Shown here: positions 1 to 14,500 of the stretch, one piece after another
Layout of the letters: each line of letters begins with the position of its first letter
Numbering within the stretch: position 1 is the stretch's first letter
Assembly (NCBI RefSeq): GCF_965363235.1
Contig: NC_134846.1
Coordinates: 29,088,218-29,152,217, forward strand
Length of the DNA stretch: 64,000 bases
Source of the DNA: Mytilus galloprovincialis
Lineage: Eukaryota; Mollusca; Bivalvia; Mytilida; Mytilidae
Direction: 5' to 3'
Notes under the pieces: model-generated
Database searches by the model: none
Told to the model about the DNA's origin: nothing
The model's input: the letters and a program-made list of their open reading frames with translations, nothing else
Made by a program: the position numbers and the translations under genes

Positions 1-620
1 ACAAGTAGTGTACCTGACATGCTTAATCACTTATACTGCTCACTAGACTTGTCGTGATGTAGAAGATCTCACAGCATCTAGTCCAGCCCTAGCCCCAGCG
101 ACTTATTTTACGTGACCGGCAATCCCCTCTTTAAGTACCAAGCGTAATGTTTTGAAATTTTCGGGGATAGAAGACTACCCAACCCTTCGTTGACACACCA
201 TACACACTGTTAGTATGTATGTACTGGTAAATGCCTCCGATATCCGAAGAACCCCTCGAAAGCTCCGAGGGTACAGTGGCATCCATGTACACTCCCTATC
301 GGGATTAATGGAGATGTGTCACTAACGTATATTTATACGACAATTAATCCCCACCCAACACAAAGGGAGTGCTAGGACACCGGGAAGTCTGTTATTATGG
401 TGGGGGAAGCCGAAGTACTAGGAATGAACCACCGGGCCACTTGGTGGAAACAGACAACCCAGAGAGATATCAGAAGATTGATCTCCAGGTCAAAGTAGGG
501 GACAACTTTGACCAACCGAGGCCCCCAAAGTACCCGGCATTCTAGTTTAAACTCCGGTCTGGGTACCAGAGATGTGTGTGAGAGGATGAAAATTACCCTT
601 CTGATGTACTGATATTTTTT

Positions 621-697
621 GCACCCCGAGTGAGAATCGAACTCGGGACCTTCAGCACTGTAGCCATCGGTCTTAACTACTAGACCACGAACTCACA
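621..697 (-). repeat. tRNA-derived head of a SINE
   Basis: Read on the minus strand, this segment has a Pol III A-box (TGGTCTAGTAG) and a B-box (GAGTTCGATTC) at tRNA-like spacing. The two ends do not pair into a normal acceptor stem, so it is better explained as a SINE promoter head than as a functional tRNA gene. The SINE body probably continues toward position 200, where sequence related to neither gene is present, but its end could not be fixed. Confidence 0.55.
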
Positions 698-2354
698 CGA
701 TCGCGATTCTCATTAAATTCAATTCAATTCAAATCTTTATTGCCATAAAACTACATATTTATAGTATGTGACACAACATAACAAAATGAACATAAAAAAT
801 AACAACAAGATCATTAATATACACAATAAAAGTAAATATTTTAAGAGTCCCCTGTCCTCAGTTCATTAGACTGTTATAAAAAGGATCCTACCTTATTTAC
901 CTGAGTGTGTGGAATTGGGTTGAGTATATATGGTATTTTATCTATGTCATATAATTTTAAAAAGTGGATATTCTCATTTATCAAAAAAATCAAAAGAAAC
1001 TTTTCTATTATTATGGTTTCTATAATAATATAAAAAGAAATGAATTTCATCTCCAATTTGTTTACAGTTTTTGCATTATCTTTCTTCTCTTGGTATTTTA
1101 AGGTATCTTCCCTTTTCTATTAATAAATTATGGTCACTTAATCTAAATTTTGTTATCAGTTTTCTGAATTCAAGTTTTGGGCAAGTTAAATATTTTTCTT
1201 CTGTATTATTTATTTTTACATGTTTATAAATAGTGAGTTTGCTGTTATCCTTTATATCTGATAGTTTATCATTTACTAGTTTTTCATAAAAAAAGCTTCA
1301 ATTTTAATACTATTTGTTCTCTCATATTTTTAGTTATCTTTTGTGAGGAATATACTTTCAAAATAAATTTCAATCACTGATTTAATTGTCATGACATATA
1401 GAGATAAATCTAATCTTACTCTCTACGGGCGACATCATCACGTGAACAGGTTCGTGATGCTGCTAGCGTAGAAGGAAATGTAATTATTGAATCTTCCAAA
1501 CCTTAAATTGATTTCAAAGTCGTTTCTGACAGTCTCGTGTTTCTCAACGTTTTCTCATCTAAAATATGAATTTATAAACGGGACCATTAAGTTACATTTA
1601 AAGTAAAATTTAAACAAAAAATCCTTTAGCGTCTGATTGTATGGTCTGACATAAAGTCATAAAGCTCGTTAACGGCATGTTATGTTCAATTGAAATAATT
1701 TGTAAATTGTAATGCAACGAAATTAGCTTAGCCGAGTGTTAGTTGTTGTACAGCCGATTAATTACAAAGATCAATCTCGTTACCTTACCTTATGAAAAGG
1801 GGGATTGGCACTTATGTAACGTATGGTTTAAACGTGCTGCTGGAATAGGTTTATCGGAACTCATTTGGACTGTGATTGTTATTTGTTAAGCTTGCGCACA
1901 GGTTTTGTTCACATTGGCGCATATTTATATTACATTTCATTTGTAAATATGTAGATAGTTACTTGTTCTGAACATATAGATAATTAAACTTTGAATTACA
2001 ATTTTTCATATCAAATCTAAAAAAATAGCAATGTATATTTTCGTGTTTTGTGTATCTTGACATTATTTTGAAATTTCAAAACCACCACATAAAAATGCAT
2101 ATTAAACTAAAAGGGCATAACACGTTAGCAGTTGTGCGTAGAAGTGAGAAGTGTGAAAGACAACACTGAGTATAGGTGTCAGACCAATTTGTTGGTTAGA
2201 TTTAGCAAACAATGACATCAAATGCACTATTTTTTGTCCGAGTAGGCCTACTTTCACAACGTTCTAAATTTGAGGGAGTAATTGGTGGTATGACACCTCA
2301 ATGTCTCAGCTAGTCATCTCCACCACAAGGACGATCGATTTGTTATACGATCGC

Positions 2355-3312
2355 AAAATTTTTTTTGAGCGTATAATGCTATCATGTTGTCGTCGTCTGC
2401 GTCTGCGTCGTCCGAAGACACATTTAGTTTCCGTACAATAACTTTTGTTTTAGGGAATGGATCTTTATAAATTTTAAAAAGAAGGTTCAATATCATTAAA
2501 GAAAGCTTGGGATTGATTTGGGGGGTTGTGGTCCCAAGAGTTTTGAAAAAGGGGGCCCAAAATAAGCATTTTTGTAGTATTCAAACAATAACTTGTGTTT
2601 AAGTGTATGAATCTCTCTGAAATTATACCACTTGTAAGTTTTCATACCATGAAGGGATAGTTTGTATTGAAGTTTCGGTGGTTATGGTCCCAATCGTTAT
2701 GGAATTAGGGGGGAAAAGGGGGCCCAAAATACGTTTTTTTTGTAGTTTTCAAACAATACTAGTAACTTGTGTTTAAGTGTATGAATCTCTCTGAAATTAT
2801 ACCATAAGTGTTCATACCATGAAGGGATAGTTAGTATTGACTTTGGGGGTTATGGCTCAAAATGTTTTGGAATTAGGGGCACAAAAAGGGGAAAAACTAG
2901 GTTTTTCTGGTCAATGGACAATTAAGACAATTTAAAAGCAGTGTAAGGGATGTAATTCAAAAACATTTAGCATACAATGTTGGGCATGTTTAGATTTGAC
3001 TCCCTTACCCTACTTGTAAATTATGTATAAAGAAATGTCAGGTTTTGGACTAATTGCAAAAAAAGGAGTGGGACGTAGTTTTCAAATTTTGAAAAGTTTG
3101 AAGAAGAAATCTTTAATTGCACAGGATTGTGCAATAGATTTGTAAGATCTTAACATTTGTTTTGTGTAAGAAACCCATATAATGTCAAAAATTTGATCAC
3201 AATCCAAATTCAGATCTGTATCAAGCTTGGATGTTTTGTCCATACTTGCCCAAACTGTTCAGGGTTCGACTTCTGCGGTCGTATAAAGCTGCGCCCTGCG
3301 GAGCACCTGGCT
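2355..3312 (+). repeat. Interspersed repeat family R1, copy 1
   Basis: The copy starts near a GTCGTC-rich stretch followed by CCGAAGACACATTTAG, passes through several degenerate sub-units containing 'gggttatggtccc'-type text, and ends in a conserved block with GCTGCGCCCTGCGGAGCACC. The same order of blocks recurs at about 43146-44968, and in truncated form at about 59545-59990. It has no intact coding frame. I associate this family with mussel genomes from memory; its class is unknown to me. Confidence 0.6.
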
Positions 3313-5380
3313 GGGACGTGCAATACAAGAGGATGCTAATTGCTTAATTGCTTTCATATTTCGAGAAGCTTTGATCGTAAATTTACGTTTTTGGAAAAAA
3401 AGTCGCAAACTCAGTCAGATTTTATCAGTCATGTATGAAAAAAGTCTATTTTTGGTTGTTATATCTTGACATTTATTTAAGACAACCTATATACAGATGA
3501 CTGAATGCTAGTATATCGATTTTCTTGACTCTTAAATTCTTTTGAAATATTCCAATAAGTAAAAAAACGTGCACATGCATTGGCATGATATCTTTCAAAA
3601 TGTATATGTGAGACATTCAAACTCTCAAGTCAAAAATAAACTGCTCAATACTCTGAATGTATCAGAGTTCATCAGCACAGAATCGGGACATATGCTAAAT
3701 GTATGAATTCAAAAATATGCACAATTTTAAGAAATTGGGATCGAATTTCTCCGAATGATTCGGGCAAAGTTGGCGGTTTTGCGGACATATTTTTTTTTGT
3801 ATCACTCATACTGAAGGAATATTGAAGGTCCGTTTTGTTGTTTGCCTTTGCTCTTGGAATCCATAAGAAACAAAATCAGAGCACACTGGTCTCAGACTTC
3901 TACACGAAAAAAAGTTGATATGTAATATTTCTCAATGAGATAGTAAATACCAACAAATCCAAAAAGACAATGTGTCATAGATTTCTTTAAAACTAGACAG
4001 GTCCCATGATTATCTTGTTGATGTTAAAATCATACTTTATTTTAATATTTTTTATTTAAGTTTTAAATTACCTTAAATATGTAAGGAAATCGATCAAACC
4101 AACATTTATGTTATGACTTAAACGCTTATTCTTTGAATTATTGAAAGGTATTACCACAGAAACAAGCATTATTTATTTACTGTTGAATCACTTAGGGCTT
4201 ATAAAACTTTGAAAACATTTAATCGTTAAAATATCACGATAGATTATCATATTAAACGTTCTCTTGCGAAGATTGTTTAGTGTGGTAGAAATCGATCGTT
4301 ATATAGATACAGGAAGATGTGGTAAGAGTATAATGAATTTATTTGTAATCAGCAAACAGAAGTTTAAAAATCAAATTATGCCTTGTGGGGGAAGTACTAG
4401 TATAACTTTCTTTGTCTGTTGAGTATACTTGCAACAACTCTCTGATTGTTCCGTTTCCCATTGCAAGGTAAACTGTCGATCCCATCCAACATCACCCTCT
4501 TTTCATGAGACAATCATAACGCACTGGTCTTCTTTCCATTCAATCAACATTGTACAATTTACCTTTTATGTTTACTTAAACTTGTTCGCATCTCAAAATT
4601 AATATACATAATTATCTTACCTCCTATACATTTCTAAAAACCTGATTGGTTAAGTTCACAATGTGCAATGGTTCACGAAATAAACATTGGTTTCTTTTCC
4701 ATGATACGGTATTTAAAGACATAATTTGGTTGATTTTAAAACAATTAATGGGGAGCTAATTCCATAATTTGCTAGCATTCTATCCAAGAGTTATCTCCAG
4801 GAAAACAAAAACGAAAGACCTACCATTTTTAACTCAAAGTGAGGGGAACTTCATAAGAGGATGTTAAGATGGTCGGCGTTTTTTCTTCTTCCATGTTTCG
4901 AAATTATTCACAAACTAACTTGCTTTTGTTTTATTTTTTGACTATACCTACTGTGTATCTTATTTTTTTTATTTGTCAAAGGCTGCTTGAAATATTTCAT
5001 GTCAATTTATATTTTAATTGAAATAGTTCCACCAAGGACCTGCGTTAGTTATACGTCCTCGGTTTCACGAAGACAAATTATATTTGGATTGTTAAAATAG
5101 CAACACTGAACAACAAAATTTGGTTCTTAAAACTAATGATTTTTTTATTTTTTTTATTGTAGAAAATTTTAGGAAATATAAAAAAAATCCATTAATCCTA
5201 AGGAATTATATAGTAAGAAATTAGTTATATAGTCGATTACTAATTATAGTCCAGACGAGCCAACAATCAATAGTTAACGATTTTTTGATACTTGACACAA
5301 GGTGTTAAATATAATCACAGTTACTCGTTGACAGATCTCACAGTTCTGTCATTTCTTACGGAATACGGTATGTCACAGCG

Positions 5381-5479
5381 CTATATATATTAACCAATAG
5401 CGTGACAGGTGACTCTTATAAGCAGATTTCGCGACAAAGCCAAATTCATCTTATATACATTGCTGATCGAGCAGTAAAG
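5381..5479 (+). promoter_or_regulatory. Candidate core promoter and 5' UTR of the opsin gene
   Basis: A TATAAG box lies at 5417-5422, 58 bases before the start codon, which would place initiation near 5447 and leave a 5' UTR of roughly 30 bases. A second TATA-like run (CTATATATAT, 5381-5390) is followed by a CCAAT sequence. The start codon at 5480 has A at -3 and G at +4, a favourable context. No transcript evidence is available, so the choice of TATA box is inference. Confidence 0.4.
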
Positions 5480-5561
5480 ATGGAAACAATTGTCGGATCT
5501 GGTCGTGGACATTTTTCAGATTTGGAACATCGTGGAGTAGGATGTCTATATTTTATTCTTG
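5480..5561 (+). CDS. Opsin exon 1 (N-terminus, start of helix 1)
   Basis: The exon encodes METIVGSGRGHF through GCLYFIL plus the first base of Gly28, and ends at a GTAAGA donor in phase 1. Human RGR, as I recall it, also breaks just after a Gly in helix 1, so the boundary appears conserved. There is no signal peptide, as expected for an opsin. Confidence 0.85.
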
Positions 5562-8500
5562 GTAAGATAATTTTTCGTTAATTCATTTTCAATATTTTTT
5601 TCTTATTGAATTTGTTGTACAGCTGTATTTTATTTTAAATGATCAATAGAAAAGAGCAGTTTTGACGAATTTTACCTTGAATCTCAGAATTTCTACATGC
5701 ATCCAGAAAATTAACATTTTGTTTACTATAGGAATTTCCATTCATTTTTGACGTACACTGTACTTAATTATATTTTCCATTTTATTTCTCCAATTATATG
5801 ACTGCACGTAGATGAGCTTTAGTTATAACAACTATATCAAAATGCTTTTAGTTATGCAACAACTAAACACGACTTTGTTTTATCATTTTATAAAGCATAT
5901 TATAGACTTCCAAAATCTCAAAAATTTTGTATAATCTTTTAAAGCCAATCTTGGAAAAAATAAAAGAAACTTCAAATTCTGACGAAGTTTTTGATGCTAT
6001 ATCTTATCGGCCAAGTAGCAGTGTAAATCTATACTCCATTCTTAATTTCACCTTATACAGAATGAAAACAACACTATACAATGTTCGCATCTTTCTGTCT
6101 GGATTTACCTAAATCAGCTTTTAAAAGCCCAAAGCCGAATATTTGAAAGGCAATGACTTATAAAAACCGAAACAGTTGAAAAGCTATCCCACAAAGCACA
6201 AATGATACAAACATTTCCATTCCCAATTTTATAAAAGACAAATCCATCTAAGGTCTAATGTGCCTGAGGGAGTTGAAACATTTAGATTTATAAAAGATTC
6301 TTCATTTGTAAATTAACAATTTAGAACGGAGTGCTACAAATGTTGGTACTAACTACTGCGCTGATGATAATTGGTTAATAGCAAATATATTTTTCATGTT
6401 TTTTTTTCTTATAGCTAATGGACATCGTCCATATATATACATTATATATCAGTATTGTTAAAACTTTTGCACCGAAGAAGGCCATTTGTTGAGCCGAAAT
6501 ATTTGCAATTATTGTATAATTTATATTATCTGTTCAGTTTTTCCATCTTTGTGCGATGATATTCAACACTTTTTAGTGTTTTGTTTTCCATCTATTTATC
6601 GGTATTGTTACACAATCTTTCAGACTCATATAATTTTTCCTGTTTGTGTAGTATTGTCAATTTTGATGATCCAATACCTATTAAGTTTACTGGTTGGTAG
6701 ATTCTTATAGACTTTATATATATATATATATATATCACCGCTCTGCTAGTATGCATAAGAATACGCCTTTTACCCTCTCTGTCATGGTATTTGTTAAAAT
6801 GGGTACTCGTATACCTTTTTTACACTCCACGAAGAAGCTTGATCATTTTTGTGCTTCATAAAATATAGTCTTTAGGTAGCAAAGGAATAACTGAATGAAA
6901 TCAAACGTTTAACTTGAACATTTCCAATGATATTTGATACTACTGATATATCATAGAGTGGTATTTGCCAAAACACAAGTCATTCATAAGAAGGAACTTC
7001 ATTCGCCCAGATGCATTTAAGATTTAGACACATAATTGAAAAGATTTGAATTGAATACTATAAAACTAAAGTTTGTCTTGTTCAATATCACTAGAACACA
7101 CCCGTATATCGCGGGTCCGTGACTGAATTAAAGTATATAACTATGCGCAAGCCTTATTTTAGTATTAGTATTGTCATCTGATAAAGTCATGCTGATTATA
7201 AGATATACAGTTTTCTCTGCTTTAAATCTTTCTGTTTGAACCCGTCGAACTGGAACTTATCAATTATTGATAATATTAATTATTTGGAAAACAAAAGGTC
7301 CTGGAATGGAGTATTTTTTAATCAACAGCATTGTCCTATATTAGTTATAAATATTGAATTCTTTGATTCGCTGTTTTACGTCATGCCCGCTAACAAATTG
7401 AAAACTACCTATACGCCTTATTTTAGTCCAGATTTTTAGTATTCGTATTGTTATCTTAGAAAGTCTAACTGATTAAAATACTACAATAGGTACTTGAACA
7501 ATTTGACAATTAAGTAGTGAGAACCCTGTGATTATGACCCGTGTAATACTATATAGCATATTAATCCTGAATACACAGTTTGGTGGTGCGCCTGTCAGAT
7601 GCGGAACGTACAGATAAGGTAATCGGTAACATGTGAATATACTATTGGTATCGGTATCGGACTCGACCCGGAACTTCTTAATTATTGGCAATATTAATTA
7701 CGTGGAAAACAAAAGGGCCTGGAGTGGTGTAATTTTTGATCTACACCTTTGTACTATATTAGTTATATATAAAGTTGAATTTTTTTATTCGTCGTTTTTA
7801 CGTGATGACGGCTGACAAATTAGTATTATAGATTCGTATTGTTATCTTAGAAAGTTTAACTGATTAAAATACTACAATAGGTAACAATTTGACAATTAAG
7901 TAGTGTGAACCCAGTGATTATGACCCGTGTAATACTATATAGCATATTAATCCTTAATACACCGTTTGGTGGTGCGCCTGTCAGATGCGGAACGTACAGA
8001 TAAGGTAATCGGTAACAGGTGAATATACTATTGGTATCGGTATCGGACTCGACCCGGAACTTCTTAATTATTGGTAATATTAATTACGTGGAAAACAAAA
8101 GGGCCTGGAGTGGTGTAATTTTTAATCTACACCTTTGTACTATATTAGTTATATATAAAGTTGAATTCTTTGATTCGTTGTTTTTACGTGATGACGGCTG
8201 ACAAATTGGACCTCGTAATTTTAGTATTATAGATGTGGACTGTGGACCAAATGTTCCCTTTCATCTGCTTTATTTGCGTTTTGATATTTTTGTACATTGC
8301 AGGCACATTGTTTCAGTTAAAACTACTTCATTTGTGATTTTAATATTATTTTGTTTTTATTCATTGTCGTTATAAGAATTCTGAAATGTTCCACTACCTG
8401 CTAAGTAATGACATGGAGATGTAGAACCCGCTTGGGATTCCGTAAATGATGACGCAAACGGTTTTTTTTTTCTGAACATGCTTGTAATTGTTTAGCCCAT

Positions 8501-11500
8501 TATGACGATAATTGTCATGGGTAAAGATCCGGATTGTTTATTGAATTAAATTTCTCTAAATCGATTAACTATTTTCTATTTTATGATTCTATGCGCGGTT
8601 TGCAACTTGTAACTTTGCTTTTATGATCCCTTCATAATGAAGCAACACATATTCAATTTTGAAATGATATTTATAACATATCTGCGTCAGTCATGATCAG
8701 TTGTTCATTCTTGTAGTAAAGTGTGTTTATCTTTATTTTCCTCCACTTTGCTATGTTAGAAGAGTCTAGTCATCTATTCTGATTATCAAGTCCTGAACAT
8801 ATGTAAATAAACCCATCATAGACAACAGGATTAAAATTATATTTACGACAGACGCGCGTTTCGTCAATAAGAGACTCATCAGTGACGCTCGAATAAAAAA
8901 AAATGTTTAAAAGACCAAATAGAGTAAAACAGTTCCGAACACAAGTGACAACCGATGTGTTTGAAACTAAATTTGATCACAAAAACAATTGAGATTGAAC
9001 TTTCCATGTCGAAGACACACCAGTTACACCCATTGTAAATGACGATATTAGTTTCTAAGAGCACTTTTATATACGACAATGTAGCATCAGAAAGATCAGG
9101 AAGTAAACTGTAGGGTATAATCATTAAATAAAAAAATATAGGGAAAACACGTTCTCATGGTCTGAGATAAATCGAGTGATCTGCCCTTTTTATATAAGTA
9201 AATTATAAATATAAGTGATAATAGATTATAATTATTTCTGAATAAGCGTCTACTATCAAAATTTTGATATCATCGATATAATCATTGGTTTTGCTTTTAT
9301 AAAGTTGCTAAATATATTCTCAGTCCAAGTAATCATACTTCTTTCAAAGTTTGACAACAATCTATTTTTGTAGTGTTGTAGGGCTAAGGCTATATTCAGC
9401 AATCTATGGAGTTGCCTTCATGAGGTCCATACTGGTCATTTTAATATAAACTTACATACATATCTAGCTAAATATAAGATTGCTGATATTTTCTGACGAA
9501 TTTTCTAGTGGTCGGCTATCAAGGTCAGCGTTAAGCCCTTAACTAACTAGAACATGGAGAAGATGTCTGTTCAATAGATGCTGACAACACTTCAAACGTA
9601 AGAGAATTATTTTTTTTCTAGAATATTTCCAATTAGGTTAGCCATGCACGTATGCCAAATACTTTTAAATTAATCGGCACATAAAGCTAGTCATCCAGTA
9701 AGACTATCGTTGTAATGTTCTCCGCCTTTTTAATCTACATAATAAGATGAAATATATAACAATCCGTTAACATTTAATGGGTAATGCAGTAAGCTGCACT
9801 TTCAACTCATCTCCTAGCTAGTGCAATGCATAGTGTCTTGTATGCTCTGAGCTTGTATGTCGAATAGTTGATGGAATCCGATTGCTTCACTTCTCTTTAA
9901 ACAGACAGCAAGGTTAATTACGTTCCGTATATAATCCTATTTACTTCTTGCTCGAAATGGGAAACCTTAATTAGGGCCTATAAATGATGATTAAAACACG
10001 TGTCATATTTGCTCGAATAACAGGAAATCACGCTGAATTGATTTTAAAGGAAGTCTTAGAACAGACTTGAAGAATTAATTATAAGCTTCACATTTTGAAA
10101 GCTGTTGAGATTCCCTGCTTTGACTGTATTTTGAGTCCATAAAAATACCAATTACTGTAGAATAGTGTCAAAGTTGGTGTCGAATTGTTATTTACGAGTC
10201 AACAGTTATAGACGTTATTGGGTTGATGATAGAAGATTTTAGCGACCTTGACTCGCCAAAGATCTGATTCAAGAGTGCATACAATATAAGTCTTTTCCTC
10301 TTGCAAAAGCATAAACTTATTACTAAAACAATTGATTTTTCGTAGTTTTTCATTTTGTGTGATACCATTGACAGTTTGTTTTCGACTTAGTTTGACAATC
10401 CATGCATTGTTATCTTTCACCTCTGTTCTGAAACAACATTTTTTTCCTGGGCACTGTTGATCGGTCACGTCTAAACTGTTTTTGTTAGTCTTTTTTTCAT
10501 TTATTTTCAGGTTCAATTGGAGTTTTGTCCAATTGTTTGGTAATGAATGTATTCATTCGAGAAAACGTAGTATCTGCACCAAAGAAAGTACTGCATATTA
10601 ACCTATGTTTCAGTAATGTCTTGGTGTGTCTTGGATTCCCGTTTGCTGGGTTGTCATCGTTCAGAGGAAAGTAAGTAAATCAAGATATATCACTTACAGC
10701 ACATATACATAAAAAATAATGTTGCCTCTTTGCATGCTATGTGCACGTGGACATTGAATCAATATGTTGAAAGAATATTAAATGCCACGACTAAGAAAGA
10801 AATGTTTGGACGAGTAACCGAATATAAATAGTACCCGGCTTTGTTGAGTACCCATTGAACAAATATTAAAAGTTTAGACTGAAATAAAGTTATGGGATGA
10901 GTAAAAAGTAAATGACAAAAATACCGAACTCAAACTCTGAATTTTCGGAAAAATTCAAAATGGGAAGTCCTTTATCGAATGCCAAAATCAAAAGCTTAAA
11001 CACAGCAATCAAATGGAAAACAACAGTCATATTCCTAACTTGGTACAGACATTTCCATATGTAGAACCTAAACCTGGTTTTATACTAGCTTAATCAAAAG
11101 ACGACTATAAACCTGTGTGGCCAGTTTGTTAAAATACTTACAATAGCTTAAGCCTCGGTCACACCTTACCGGATAGCACAAACGGACGCCTAACTGATGA
11201 AAATAAAAGTTGTCCGTTGACAAAATTGTTATGCGTTGGGAGTCCGTTGATGTACTGACCGAATAAAACGGACGTGTAACGGATGCATAACGGAGACACA
11301 CCGGATATGCAACGTACGATAAACGGACACGTACCGGACAGAACGGATGTCGAACGTACATCCAACGGACGAGTACCGCATAAAACAGACACCTAAGGGA
11401 AGCGTACCGGATAAAACGGATGAACAAGATATACGGAAAAATCAAAGGCGACAATAATAAAACATGAAAATCGCATAAATATTCAAAATGTTTCTGTGTT

Positions 11501-14500
11501 AAAGGTTTTGGTTTGTTCTTCAAAATTCTGCCAAAGGGCAGTGTCTGCCCTGAATATGAACTGCTTGATTGTGAAGACGTGCCTATACTCTAAGATCGAT
11601 TATGAATGAACCTTAAGAAATCTGACATACCAGTAATGGGCAGTTCTGACGCAAAATTTTAATTGGCATTTATCCGTTTCAGATCCGTTCATCATCCGTT
11701 TTATCCGTTATACGTCCAGTAGAAGTCCGTTTCTCATCCGTTCAACGTCCGGTAGAAGTCCGTTTCTCATCTGTTCAACGTCCGGTAGAAGTCCGTTTCT
11801 CATCCGTTCAACATCCGTTTTATCCGTTAAACGTCCGGTAGAAGTCCGTTGGTGAATTTATCTTCCAGACCTCCAACGGATGTATAACGGACACATAACG
11901 GATATATACAAAACGGAAACGAAACGGACGAGTACCGTACAAAACGCACGACTAACGAACGTTCAACGGACATTTTATCCGTTGGACGTCCGTTCAAAGT
12001 TTTGAACATGCACAAAATTTTCCACTGGACAGAACGGACGTCGACGGATAAAACGTACGCTTAACGGACATGCAACGGATATGGACGGAATTCTAACGGA
12101 TAAGAACGGACGTCTAACGGACATGAACGGATTGAAAAAAAGATGCGTATCAAGTGTTTCTTGTATAGTCTTTAACGGGTGTGCGTCAAGTGTTTCTTGA
12201 ATAGTCTTCAACAGGTGCGCGTCAAGTGTTTCTTGGATAGTCTTCAACAGGTGCGCGTCAAGTGTTTCTTGAATAGTCTTCAACAGGTGCGAGTCAAGAG
12301 TTTGTTGAATCATATTAAGCCCATAAACCTTAATGTAAAATGTGTTAATAGAAATATCCAAATAAAGATGGTCGAAGATGAAGAGTCAAAGCGGTGAAAG
12401 GTCAACTTTGTCTTAAAACAGCATTAGTTTTGATACTTTTTAATAATTATCCGTTAGGTGTCCGTTCGAGCTATCCGCTAAGGTGTGACCGAGGCTAAGG
12501 AGATCGTGGTTTATCTAAAGCATTTAAACCCCTACTGCATTTGCTCTTTGGTGAATGGTTGTCTCATTGGCAATCATACCACATATTCTTATTTTCATAT
12601 AGCCCAAATAACATACCCTAAACGAGTCTGTTGTAAGTAACTATATAGAAAATATCTGACAAGAACAGACTCCATTTGAACTCCATTTGTATTTTAAGCT
12701 TGGTCCTCGTAAAACGTAGATTTTACTGTCGAAAAGCGTGCTTACTGAGGGACGCGTACCACCGTAGTGTCGCGTTGTTTATAACGCTGCCGTGCTAGAT
12801 TGAGTTGAAAAAGTGAAATGTCATGGTTTAAAATGATGAATGTATCTGCTTTTGACATGCTATTCCCTATAAATTCGAGTTAATTTTCTGGACTCATCAG
12901 ATTTATAAATTATAACACATTGTGTGGACACTTGTCTGTTGCTGGAGACAGTACACTGTATTGACCAGATGACTTTGATTTTTCTGTTACTGACTCTTTG
13001 ACGTACATCACCTTTTTTATTCACATCGCCTCGAAATAGATATTGATATTAATTTCTAAGATTGTCACGGTTATTGGGAGACAATACTATTGACTGGACT
13101 CATTTATATCCTTATAAGTTTACTTGTTTCAATAATATGCCATTCATTTCAATTAGTGGAATTATCGTAGTTCTTGACACGGTTATCCAGTGTTCAGCGA
13201 CTTATTTGCACCAAACGTACAAACAGAAAACAACTACGATTATTTTTTCCCCTAAAAGTAATCTTTTCGGAATACCTGTCCACTTAGAGCCTCTGGATCA
13301 GAGATTATTGTTACATAGTCTTTATTTTCTTATTTTATGTTGTGTGCATGATTTGTGGATTCGTCTGTTTTGCTGTTGTTGTTTTTTTTGTCGCTGTTTT
13401 TTTTTTTTTTTTTTTTTTGTCGTTGTTTTAATTTTCTCTTTGGGCAGGTTAAATACAATCATAATGTCTTCAACAGCTGCGCGACACATTTTTCTTGGAT
13501 AATCTTCAACAGGCCACTAGACACTTGTTTCTTGAATAATTTCCAACCATGCAGTGCACACGATACCTGTTTCTTTATATTACTGATAATGTTCAACATG
13601 TGTTCAACACACCTTTCTTGAATAATCTTCAACAGGTGTGCACGTCACTTGTTTCTTGAAAAATCTTCAACAGGTGTGCACGTCACTTGCTTCTTGAAAA
13701 ATCTTCAACAGGTGCGCATCACATATTTCTTAAATAATCTCTAACAGGTGCGCACGACACGTGTTTCTTGAATAATCTTCAACAAGTGATTACGTTACGG
13801 ATTTCTTGAATAATCTTCAACATATGTGCACGATACGTGGTTCTTATATATTCTTCAACAGGTGCTAGATACATGATTCTTGAAATATCATGAACAGGTG
13901 TGTGACACATGTTTATTGATTAATCTTCAACAGGAGTGCGACACATGTTCTTCGTTAAGCTTCAACAGCAACGCAACACATGTTTCTTGTATAAACAGGT
14001 GTGTGTCAAGTGTATCTTGAATAGTTTTCAACAGGTGCGCGTCAAGTGTTTCTTGAATAGTCTTCCACAGGTGCGAGTCAAGAGTTTCTTGATTCATATT
14101 AAGCCCATACGTCGAGGAAACCTTAATGTAAAACGTGTTAATAGAAATATCCAAATAGAGATGGTCGAACATGAAGAGCCAAAGCGGTCAAAGGTCAATT
14201 TTGTCTTAGAACAGCATTAGTTTTGATACTTTTTAATCATTATCAGACTATTTAGGAAATTAGTAGCAAAATGTAGATTGTATCATGTCAAATTGATCGT
14301 ATATATATAAGTCATCTGCATAACATCTGCTTATCTATCTATCTATCTATCTATACTATTAAACGAGAAGACCTCATTTTGTGTGTCGCTTCTCTTCCTT
14401 CCACAATAAATCAATCATCATGCCTCTGTGTCCTATAGGTAACATGCATAGTCGCATTTGTCATCCATTCTTATGATTATTCAGATTGAGTTATTTTGGG

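Larger units (their letters stand above)
1..5379. other. Repeat-rich intergenic DNA upstream of the opsin gene
   Basis: No convincing exon is seen on either strand. The stretch holds a tRNA-derived SINE head on the minus strand (621-697), a low-complexity TTCAATTCAA segment near 719 that looks like a degenerate retroelement end, and one copy of a bivalve-type interspersed repeat (about 2355-3312). Between 3320 and 5340 I see only AT-rich sequence with scattered homopolymer runs. The short open frames here lack codon structure, splice signals or recognisable motifs. Confidence 0.6.
5562..10510 (+). other. Opsin intron 1
   Basis: This 4.9-kb intron contains a minus-strand Helitron-like element (7091-8233) and retroelement-type 3' debris near 6465-6560 and 8815-8925. 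The rest is AT-rich sequence without recognisable exons. An open frame at 5927-6112 has no splice context or motif I can identify. Confidence 0.7.

Noticed and set aside
621..697. A possible tRNA gene on the minus strand
   Set aside because: A- and B-boxes are present but the ends do not pair as an acceptor stem, so a SINE head is the better call.
11080..12361. Several open frames of 60-147 codons with VRYTSV / SVRRPF-like repeated text
   Set aside because: They lie inside the TIR element, where the AACGGAC motif and minisatellite units repeat in multiples of three bases; the frames are by-products of the repeat.
13062..13621. Open frames of 146 and 88 codons with a poly-Phe stretch
   Set aside because: The Phe run comes from a T homopolymer. 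The equivalent region in unit B (26789-27186) has different frame breaks, so no protein is conserved.
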